Positions 54,501 through 64,000 of a stretch of 64,000 nt of DNA are shown here, in pieces. The stretch spans positions 76,165,001-76,229,000 of the forward strand of contig NC_134109.1 in assembly GCF_040939455.1 (NCBI RefSeq), given 5' to 3'. Position 1 is the stretch's first letter. The number at the start of each line of letters is the position of its first letter. Position numbers and translations under genes: made by a program. Under the pieces are notes generated by a model. The model searched no databases and was not told where the DNA came from. It worked only from the letters and a program-made list of their open reading frames with translations. Source of the stretch: Microcebus murinus. Its lineage: Eukaryota > Chordata > Mammalia > Primates > Cheirogaleidae.

Positions 54501-56116
54501 CATCTTTTGAGTGGTAGTTGTGTGAAACAATGATCTGTTGAATTTAATTCACAGATCAAAGAGGGAGGAAATTAACCAACACAGTAAATTGATTATTTCA
54601 TGGGTGACATAACCAAGGCAATGATTTATCTTAATAAAGGGCAACTTCCCTCTAGTCCTTAACTGAATTCCAGCCAATGCAATAATACTCGGCTGTTAAT
54701 GACTTTGATGTTGATGTGGAAAAGTGAATGACTGCATAATCACTGAAATGGGACCTCATCACAGTTGGAAACGTTTAAGCCAAATCATTTTGGACTGTGA
54801 AAAGAGCCCTGAGTGGTGGATATTGGCTGGGTACCAGATCTTCAGTCTTAACTAAACAGGGCCTGAAAACTTTATCATATTGCACTGCTCTGGCTGGACC
54901 ATAACTCTGACAGCTCACAGAGACTGGAGTTTAATGTATATGTCTGTGGCCTCACGGAGGAGAAAAAGAATTCCAGGGCTTACAGCACCGATAATAAATA
55001 CATGTCTATCAGCATTCAGCTGAAAGTGTAATTAGTTAAATCCGTCTTTGGGAGAGGGAATAGAAGAAAGAAAACAGAAGTCAACTTTAAAAAAAAAATT
55101 GAACCAAAAGCTTATTTTTATACCCCACGTTACTAAATATGGCTTAAGAGCTTGCAAGACAGCGTTAGTCATAGATGGCAGCCTCCACCTCCTCCCCTCC
55201 TCCACTCCCCATCTCTAAATAATAAAATGGACTAAAATTAGAGCTGCTTTCAAGTATGTTTGCTTGATTATTATTATTTGAGTTACAGCTGAGAAGTCTG
55301 TGAGGAGAGGGAGCACCCTTGGGAACATAAGAGACTCCCTAAGGCCCACATTTTTGACTTCCAAATGGGGGGGAAGGAAATCAGCCCAATCACCATCGAC
55401 CAACCCAGTAGATTTCCTCCTGTGCTAATCAGATCCTGGATAACATCAGCTTCCTAGAGTTAAATTATTACATCCATGTATTATGATGCTAGTCTTTAAC
55501 AAGTCTCTCAAACACACCCCCAGCCCCTGGTCTCCACCCCACCCACCCTTGTCGCCACCTCGCACTGTCCCCAGATGCTCCCAAGCAGAAGTTCCAGAGA
55601 ATTGTCCAAGTGAGCCTAGACCGAGCTTTGCAGCCACAGCTTGGCAGTTCAGACTTACAAGAAACACAGCTGTAGGTGCAGCTGGAGGAGTGGTAGGCAC
55701 TTGACTGTTTAAATACCACAGAGGCCCCAGGCTCAAGAAGATGCCTGATTCTGATCATTTAAAAAAAAAAAAAAGATCTTTGTTCAGGGACAAGGATTGT
55801 TAAACTGCTCATCCAGGCCTGCAGCTGGGGTTGACTCAGAGCGAAAAGCTGGAAAATGCCCATGTGGCAAGATTAGAAACTCATTTGTGTGGTTTGTGTG
55901 GCCTTGCCGGGAGCCTCCTTTTTTTCTCTCTTCTCTCTTTTAACCCAAGCCTTGATCGGTTTATTACTTTAAATGCACACTTTTCCTGCTGGATACCTGG
56001 CTTGGCTGCAGCCAGGCAGCTTGTCCCCAGAGCATGAATGACCGTTGGAGATTTTAGTCCTGGTCAGCAATCTACGGAGGTGAGATCATCTGGGAAACTT
56101 TCAAACAGTCTATATG

Positions 56117-56131
<15 letters not shown>
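51581..56131. other. Long, nearly repeat-free non-coding tract
   Basis: About 4.5 kb without a clear interspersed repeat except a faint MIR-like word near 53410-53490. Small tandem duplications lie at 52767-52793 ('catcatcctaat' twice) and 52928-52965 ('aggtgtcaaacat' twice). 54.5-56.1 kb is richer in GC and in homeodomain-like words ('gtgtaattagttaaat' near 55027) than the surroundings. A 14-A run is at 55761-55774. Open frames at 55446-55758 on both strands and at 55831-56229 have no known domain. Confidence 0.5.
55524..55548 (-). other. Predicted G-quadruplex motif (minus strand)
   Basis: On the plus strand CCCC, CCCC, CCC and CCC runs lie within 25 bases (55524-55527, 55537-55540, 55542-55544, 55546-55548). 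The minus strand therefore has four G-runs with loops of 1, 1 and 9 bases. Confidence 0.5.

Positions 56132-56148
<17 letters not shown>
56132..56148 (+). repeat. Poly-T tract
   Basis: 17 T residues preceded by 'tcttttctttc'. No antisense Alu or L1 body follows, so it is a simple run. Confidence 0.85.
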
Positions 56149-59100
56149 AATTTTTGCTCTCTCCAAACTGTCCTCCTCCATGTGCAAGAAATTCTTTTGT
56201 TTTATTCCCTCTCCTCAAATTCAACCTGAATCCAAGTGCTTTTAATTTTTAGCTGCATTTTGCAAGCCTGGACTTTCAGGAATATATGTTATGAAAGCAC
56301 TGAAAGAAAAGACTTTCTTGTCATCAAAACCATAATAATTATGTGTCAAAGATAATTACTGCTTGGTGTGTAATACATCTAATACCAAGTGACAGAGAAA
56401 GTAGTCTACCGGCAGACAAGAGTAACTGCCGGCTGGCTGAAATCTGATATAAAATTAACCACCAGGCTCAAGCTTTCTGCCCACTGGAATTTCACTAGAT
56501 AAAGGCCAATTCCAACCCCCAAAATAATTCTTAGCAATGGTTCGTTTATTTGTGTTTGTTGTAGGAAAACTTCTAAGAAATGCTTATATTTGTATATATA
56601 CAAAAATGAGTTATATCTCTTATAAAGATATAAGACTGTATCCCAAGTGCCTGAGTTGCAGACAGCATGGAGGAGATCATTTGAGGAGTAGAATTATTTA
56701 TAAAACAGCTCAAAAACACAACTAAAGTCTGGGAAATAAGAATGATAAGCTTTCACATATATGCTAGTAGTTTTGCTCCATAATACCTGGATTTAGAATC
56801 CTAAGTTTTATTTGGGAAACCAAAGCCTTAAATGGACAGCATTTAAAGATGTGAAGATGGAACACAGCATTGTTTGAACAAATATAGGTAAAGAGAAACC
56901 CAGGGATGCTATCAAAGTGAAACATGATATTTTTTTGAGAAATTTCCCTGAATTAGGCTGAGAGTTAACTATTAAAACTGTCAAGCACAAGAGTTCTGTT
57001 CAAATGTTCCTTCTGGGCAACTTTATAGCTGAGGATAAAGTCTAGCTTCTTGTAGCTCAGTGGTTCCCCTGCTCCATTTCACCATGAGCAAAATCAGCTA
57101 TGCCAGGGAAAAGCTGGCTTGAACCCAGCATAGGCAAAATACCGGTTACCAGCAGGCAGGGCTGTGCACAGGTTATGCATTATTCGGTGTAGATCTGAAT
57201 CTCACCTACCTCATCAGCAGAAAAAACTGTCTCCACAACAGCAGAAGGAGAGGCTAGAAATTTAGAAAAAGGACAGTTGTTGCAAACTGTTCCCTAATTA
57301 GCTGAAATCACTAACAGGCTTGCAGACACTCAGATCAGTCTGCTGATTCTTATGCAATGAATGGACTTGGGGCCACTTGGTAGACAGAGACATAAATGCA
57401 GACATCTTCAGAGGACTTTAGTGACCCTCTAAGATTCCTCTTCATCAAGATTAACCTGAATTCAGCACAGCCTTCTCTCTGCAGCCTTAAAAATGAATCC
57501 TATCGGTGTTTATTGAGTTCATACACATCTCCAGCAAAAACTCTGCTAATACTTAATTGCAATAGATCGTTTTGATTCAGTACTAAATTGCTCCTATACC
57601 ATTTAGCTGTTCTGCAGCAAGTATACAGGAATTCCTTTTTAATTTGAGGGGTTATATTCTTGAAAAGTACTGAGATTAAAGAAACTACATTTGGCAAGGC
57701 TAAAAATCAGAAAATAATTAAAATAGTATTAAGTGCATATACCTAATAATAATGAATAACATTTCTAGAAGACATCTGAATTCAGGAAACTAGATTAATT
57801 AGCATTAGAAATCTTCTCTAGTTGGTAACCATTGATTTGTTTAAGAAGTATTGCTTCATCATTATGCCTAGCTGAGGCACAGTCTCCAGCAAATTTTATG
57901 CAACACACACTGTACCAACTCAAGAAAATTTTTTTTAGCTATTTCTCACTGGATAGAAATTCAATGTCCTTTGCACTTAGGTCCTCATTTTTGTTTTTGC
58001 TATCTCTGTGAAATCCTCGTGTAACTGTCTATCCTTTCCCAAGCATCAGCCTGCTTAAGGGCACATGTTACTGGTGATCCCACTCCTCGATTAGAGCATA
58101 AATAATTTCCCTCTGTGCCATTCTATAGACCCTAACACATGACCTGCTACGGGGGTGGAAGGAGAAAGATGAACTGATTTGAATTGCACATCAGGAAAAA
58201 GATCGTTTTCTAAACATTTGGTATGTGAATATAAAACTGTGCTGATCTCAAATCTAAAGCTGGTGAGGGAATACAAATTTACCTCCCCTCTTCACCTCTA
58301 AGATTCTGAGATAGAAACTAATGCTGTCTTCTAATTTGGCTGTTAGCAGGAACAGTTGAGGATGGTAAAAATGAAATGCTGAGACATAAAAAGAATGGTA
58401 CAAAGTGTTCTCAGAAAAAAATGAAAAATATATTATGACTTCCACGTTAATATGTTTAAGAATTTCTTCACAAAATATGAAAAAGTGTATCCCATTATGG
58501 TTTTATCAATACAAACTACTATTTTGAGCTCACATTTCTTTTCCAAAGAATGTTTATGAAATGGCTTAGATTGTTTTAAATATCTCAGCAAAAGATATTA
58601 GTATTTCTAAGCAAAGAAAAAGAATCCTTTGAATATGTATGTGCATAGATATGAAAAATACATTAATAAATTATGGATAGTTAAACATCAGATAGTCCAG
58701 TTATATTCTTAGTAGGCCATAATGTAACATAATTTTTGGCAGAACTTAAAATGGAAGGTAATGACAAAAATTAACTATATAATCCAGAAACACAAACAGA
58801 AAAAAAAATAATAAAATGACATTAACCAAAATAAATTACTGACTTTTTGATCACATGGATTATTTAAACTCTTAACACATAAAAAATAACTACAAAGACA
58901 CCTCATTCATTGTACTGTACAGAGTATCCATATACAGTCAGTAAAATGAAGCTTCTCTAAGCTACCTCAGTGTGATACATAAAGGGTAAATTTCTATCTG
59001 GTCAAAGTAATATTTAAAAATTTGTCTCAGACATACATTTTTATATAGTCTGGAATCCAGTATACCAAGTTATTAGATGTCAGTTCTCTATTTGCCAAGC

Positions 59101-60000
59101 TTACAGTCTCATCTCTGTTGGAAGGCCGTGCACACTTTAGTGTTCCAGCATTCTCCCACCTACATTGAATGTCAGTCCCCCGACAGGCTTCAGTGATTCA
59201 TCATTCCTGGCATCCACTTCCTCGAGACATCTGATTGGATTGAAATGATGTAAAGAGAAAGAGAAAATATACAAACCTGAGAAATCCACACAAAAAAATA
59301 CAACTGGGTTTCTCTTGTTCTCGATGTTACTAAAGAATTTTCAAATGAAACATATTCATCTTCAGCCACACACAAAAATAAATAACCTTGGAAAATTGTG
59401 AAAGAAAAGAAGACCTGGCAAACAACATAAAAATAACAAATGGTTAAGATGTGTGTTTTTACAAATCAGTGTCACAACACAACGCAAGTATCATGGCTAG
59501 CATGTTTTGTGAAGCTATGCCTGTCAATACATCATTCAATAAAGAGCAGCAGGTTTTTAGCTAACGTCTTTGTTTTCTTTCCAAAAAGAAGCAACAACAA
59601 TGGTTCCTGGAAGAGAAGTGAGAAAGTGACCAAGGCTAGTGGGGATTGGTTCATCCAGTGCAATGAATGCCTGGGAAATATTTCTGGGTGGCTCTGAAGT
59701 GTGACCTGGGCCACTCATTATTCAAGCATCCTTTTAATACTTTTCCTCTGTGGTGTGTACTTTCAACTGTCTGGTTTACCTGCATTTAAACATCCTAGGT
59801 TCCTTTAATTATTTTTCTAGGGATAAGGGCTCCATCGATTTCCATCTAACAGCAACTGATATTAGTTCTGCTCTCCAGCTCATGAAATACAAAAACTTCT
59901 AAAGAGTCAAAAGGAACTTAAAGTGTTAATAAAATCCTCTCAGTTTTTGGCAGGGAAGGCTAGCATAGAGTACCTACTCAAATGGTCTATTTTTACTACC
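56149..60000. other. Unique AT-rich non-coding sequence
   Basis: No interspersed repeat or gene is recognised. A small perfect inverted repeat ('ttatatct' ... 'agatataa', 7-base loop) lies at about 56612-56634. A tRNA-like box A word at 57053-57063 lacks a box B and is not called. Confidence 0.5.
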
Positions 60001-60610
60001 ACCCTTCACTCGGAAATGCTTTTTCTTTTGAAGTGATGTTAAATATCATCTAACCAGACAGAGACAGGAGCATTGATCTGCTTAGCCTTGCAATGAACTG
60101 AACATGGTTCATTCATTCTCACACCCAAAGCCTGGGCCAAATGAGTGAATGGCTCTGACAGGGAAAAGTGGGAGCTTCCCTGATTAATAGCTAAGATGCG
60201 GAGAATTTGAAAAAGAAATTAGAAGAATGCATTATCTGGAGACATTTCCTGCCACCAAACCACTCCCACTTAGGCCGATGACTGAGAAATCCCAGAAGGA
60301 GCTCTCCCCTGAATGTGGCCTACATCAATGGCACATTTCTGAATTGTCAGGCTGAAAGCCCATCAATAGTCATAAAGAGAAGGATGTGTCCTCATTGGGG
60401 GTGTGTTGATGGATCTGATCCAGAACATGAGAGGTGATTCCTGGGTTACTTGCATGTTGGACATATTTGGGTCTGGTGACGATGCTTCTGATTCTAAATC
60501 AAAACCATTCTCCCCGCTTCATTCAGTACATTACATAATATGAGCAGGGCTGTCTAGATGCATAATTATCACTGCTCATGAGAAACAGGCCCAAAAGAAT
60601 TCTCTGACCT
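60001..60610. promoter_or_regulatory. Candidate conserved non-coding element (tentative)
   Basis: Repeat-free, moderately GC-balanced sequence with several AT-core homeodomain-type words, including 'cctgattaatagctaa' near 60179 and 'gatgcataattatcac' near 60556. No frame is convincing. Only its appearance supports this; conservation cannot be seen from one genome. Confidence 0.2.
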
Positions 60611-63600
60611 TGTGCTGATAAATTGTGCTAAAGGAACGAGGGGCTCAGAACTGCCAGTCTCAGTTACAGACTCTGAAAAATTAAGTTGGACTGAAGGAAA
60701 ATCAAGCTTCTGCATGGCACATTTCTCAGCAGACTTATACTCTAATCTATTGAAGTCTGTTCCTCAAGACCCCGGTTCAAGCCCTACCTCTGCTCATCAG
60801 TCAGCACATCATTCCTGGCACTAAACAACATGCTTGTAATTTCCATCCTGACTGGAATTAGCTCCTGAGAGGAGTGGAGAGGAGGAGTTGAGGGGGAAGG
60901 AAGTTAGAAAGAAATGGTTGAAAAAGTCCTTTTCCTAAATCAGAAACATCTGCTAGAGTTATAAATGGTTTTAAATAGAAATCAGAGACAAGGGGGTCTG
61001 CATAGAGGTAGAAAAGAACGAAGCTACCCCTCACTGAAAGTTCCCAGGTAACTGAAACAAACAATATCACCGTATATTAGAGCAAACTTTTGAACCTGCT
61101 TGGTGGCTGACACTTGGCATTTTATGTTTGGCTCCTATTACAAAGAACCATGTAGTACTAAGGACCTCTGTGTGTCCTTCTGAATGCCTGAAATGCTGGG
61201 GCGTGACTTGGCAACTTTACACATACTTGTCGTCATCCATTAATCTCATCATAGACCCTTCTTACTATATATAATTCCGCAGGGAGCTTTTCTAGAAGAC
61301 ACAAGGAATGAGAAGGATGCTCCTCTCCCTCAGCCCTGATAAAATCCTCACTCTAACTTAGATCTTCCTAAAGATACAAAAAATATGGAATGCAACTGAG
61401 TATTACTAATATCAAAGGAATGCCAGCTTTTCCCTCTCTAGTGTCTGTGTGTCGATGTGTACTTCAGAAAAGTCTTAACATGAATAATCTAGAAGGAAAT
61501 TGTAAGATGCTCTGGCCCTACTCGTCTTCTGTGTAAAGTCCTCCCAAATCTGCCTTGAGAAACCAAATCAAAAACTTCTTACTTAAAAAGAAAACTTCAT
61601 GAATTCTAAACCAGTGTTGCCACCAACACAGAAATTCTTTAGTGATACTTCTAATAAACTCAATCCCACCAAACACACAACAACAACAACAAATAATTGT
61701 CCTGGTTCATGTTTTTATTGAAATTTAGAGATTGCCATGGTTCAGGTATCACCAAAGCAAATGTGTTGTGGGTATTTTCCCAAATGAGTATGCCCAAAGA
61801 AATAACCAGGGACCTCGAGAGCAGTTGGAAGTTTAGGAGTAAAAATAGACAGGACTTTTCCACAATTTTTATTACTGTAACAAATGTAGAATTACTAGGG
61901 AGTGGAGAATAGGAAGAACATAAACATAAACCAACCTTCTTTTAATCCAAAGCTGGAAATCTGAATGAAGTGAGTACTGCTTTGCTATAAAATAGCTAAA
62001 GGAAAGGAAGGAGGCTAACAGTGAAATAAAGAGTTTCTTTAAAAGCAAACATCAAATTGCAACCACATCAATCATTCCTTGATCTTAAAAAAAATAAATC
62101 AGTGCTTTTCTCCACAGTTGGAAATTTCATTACTTCTGTATGTTCTCCTCCTTTGTTTATAAGCTGACTAAGAACTCCTGGAAGTTTTGCTTTCGTTTGG
62201 GAAGAGGGGTCAGATTTTTGATGGCCCCGAATATACCTCAGGGATTCTACCTCAGGACTAAAGTTTAACTTATTTTTCCTTTTCTTCTTGGCTTTTTCTT
62301 GTGGGGGACCAATAAATATATCTTTCAAATATACCATTATAAAATAGGCTCCCTGCTGTGCTATAGTATCCAAAGAGTTACTTCCATTATGGGGTCTTAA
62401 TGAAATACAGATCTTTCAAACTCACATCTAAAATGTCATTTTGCACATAACTATTTTATTGCATAAGATGCAGTGGTCAAGCAAGCAAATGAGTTATTAT
62501 ACTGAATTAAAAATACAGAAAAAAGGATGAGGATCTTTTGTACGTTGGGGAAAAATTATAAATTAACAATTGGCTGTTTCCCTTGAATATGCAGAGTTTC
62601 AGAAGCCATAGAGAAGGTTCCGAACAGAACAAAAATGATTAATGAAAATGGTGCTAGTTTTCTATAAAAGAAGAGATGAGAATTCTGGAACTAATTAGCT
62701 CTGAAAAGAATATAGTAAGGAAAGCATCACTTGGAAATGACTTTATAGCTAAAGTTCTTCCTACAGAACCCAGAGTGGAGGCAAAGAAAGAAAAATAAAT
62801 GGGATAATAAATGATACAGATGAACACCAGTCAAGTGTCTTTTCAGTGATAATGAAACACATTTTGTAAAAATTGCAGACTCTGAAACTCTTATTTTAGA
62901 TACAGGAGGGATATCAGGAGACCTAAAAGTAAGTTCCCTTTACATGAAATGACCTGCAGGTACTGTATTTTTCTAAGGTTATTTATGGTTGATGTTGACC
63001 TCTGAAGTATTATTCTATCCCATTGTAACACTCAATTCAGGAATACATGCAGATGAGGCAAGTAAACCCCTTTTAAATATATTAAAAGTTATACATGTCC
63101 CATACTGAATTCTGCTCTCAAGGAAACTCTGTGTAATTAAGGGTGATCTAATTGTGTCTCAGCATATGGTTTGATTATAAAGGTAACTTGAAAAAAATAG
63201 TAGCTCCCTTACTAAAGGATTTCTTGTTCACTTCTACATTTCCAGGAATTTGACACAAAGATGGCACAAAGATGGTCATATAGCAGGAGTGGAGGGGCAA
63301 ATGGCTCTCGTTCTCCTGACACCTGTCACTCTGAACTCATGCCTCAGTTTACTTCTCTAGAACTTTGCTTGTCAACTGCTTCCTGGAGTTCTTCTCTTTC
63401 CTAGTCTGCACAGAGGTTGGAATTCTGCTTCACTGGAGTTGTTGGAATTAAAACTTATTATAAGTTTTGCACAGAATGGAGAAAAACAACACAGAATAGA
63501 AGCAAGCTAAATTCTTTCTGCCAACCCTTCTAGTGTAGTTTCTCTCCAGCCAACCCTCTCCATAAGCCCATTGCTGCCTGTGTCTTTAAAGCCCTTTCTT

Positions 63601-64000
63601 ATGCCATCCTTCCAGAACCCACAACCTCCAATTTTTTGGTGGCCCTATTATTTTAGTAATAGATCAGTTACTTTTGAAACACCTCCAACATTTAGTTTTC
63701 CCCTGTATCTAGGATATTCTTGTGTTCTTCTCTATCACCATCAATGAATAATATTAATACTAAGCAGCAAGGCTGGAGTTAGGAAAGAAGAAAGTAGGAT
63801 ATAAGAGAAGTCTCAGCTACAAAGTAAGAGAAAAGTATTAGAAAAAAAATCCTGTTGCATTCAACTCTTGAAGGTTGTGAAAAGAAAAAAGGGGAGGAAA
63901 CAAAGAATTTGAAGAAGAGAAGTGAAATCCCTTTTCTGAATTCAATTGGGAGACGAGGTGGTATATTTGATAGATTGAGAATACTCAGCCCGAGGGACTC
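60611..64000. other. Unique non-coding sequence with one basic open frame
   Basis: No interspersed repeat is recognised. A minus-strand frame open from about 62415 to a stop at 62068 encodes a lysine-rich run (KAKKKRKNK) in its middle, but it has no ATG in good context near its start, no clear splice sites and no family I recognise. Frames of this length are expected by chance in a window this size. Confidence 0.45.

Noticed and set aside
55446..55758. Overlapping frames of 73-96 codons on both strands in a GC-richer patch
   Set aside because: GC-rich sequence has fewer stops, so overlapping open frames on both strands are expected; none resembles a known protein.
57053..57063. tRNA-like box A ('tagctcagtgg')
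   Set aside because: No box B at the right distance, no cloverleaf and no T-run terminator. The nearest 'cttgaaccc' is too far away.

Overview
This is nuclear DNA from a primate, most likely a lemur, and it reads as a gene desert or the inside of a very large intron. I find no convincing protein-coding gene. It is AT-rich, has no CpG island, and is full of mammalian interspersed repeats: Alu, L1, L2, MIR, hAT-Charlie, MaLR LTRs and microsatellites. Two Alus (12828-13170 and 13387-13670) carry the strepsirrhine form: an extra segment between the arms with a 'ggccaactaa'-type motif followed by 'atagaaaaaattagccgg', and in the first copy a right arm reading 'gctaggctgacgccatggca'. A compact element at 32541-32886, flanked by TTAA on both sides, looks like a non-autonomous piggyBac transposon. 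piggyBac elements with recent activity have been described in mouse lemur, so Microcebus or a close relative is favoured, but this is not proven.

Layout. 1-8150: a diverged Alu and an old L1 3' end, then a long, nearly repeat-free tract with homeodomain-type motifs near 2.2-2.4 kb. 8154-8676: a long polypurine AAAG/GGAA microsatellite followed by an ATACAT array. 8.7-11.9 kb: mostly unique. 11.9-17.3 kb: a minus-strand L1 broken up by a hAT element (itself hit by a lemur-type Alu), a second lemur-type Alu, an AT microsatellite and another old repeat. 17.6-24.1 kb: L2 and MIR relics, LTR-like repeats, a doubtful retrocopy and an Alu. 25.6-30.7 kb: an Alu, then a 4.6-kb minus-strand L1 with an antisense Alu monomer inside.

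30.7-39.6 kb: mostly unique, with the piggyBac-like element and weak MIR or LTR relics. 39.6-47.8 kb: a dense retroelement cluster made of a minus-strand MLT1-type LTR, a minus-strand L1 meeting a plus-strand L1 head to head, a (CA)24 tract, and a plus-strand L1 split by a MaLR internal region plus 3' LTR. 47.9-50.5 kb: MIR and L2 relics and a 5S rRNA pseudogene fused to a truncated hAT element, both inside an older repeat. 50.5-64 kb: nearly repeat-free sequence whose composition suggests conserved non-coding DNA (candidate enhancers near 54.5-56.1 and 60.0-60.6 kb), but this cannot be shown from one sequence.

The open reading frames are explained by L1 or MaLR relics, microsatellites or chance. 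The most interesting items are the piggyBac-like element, the nested insertion at 12-13.7 kb, the 5S/hAT composite, the 19-unit GGAA array, the head-to-head L1 junction and an exact 20-nt direct repeat about 1 kb apart in unique DNA. I found no previously undescribed biological system.
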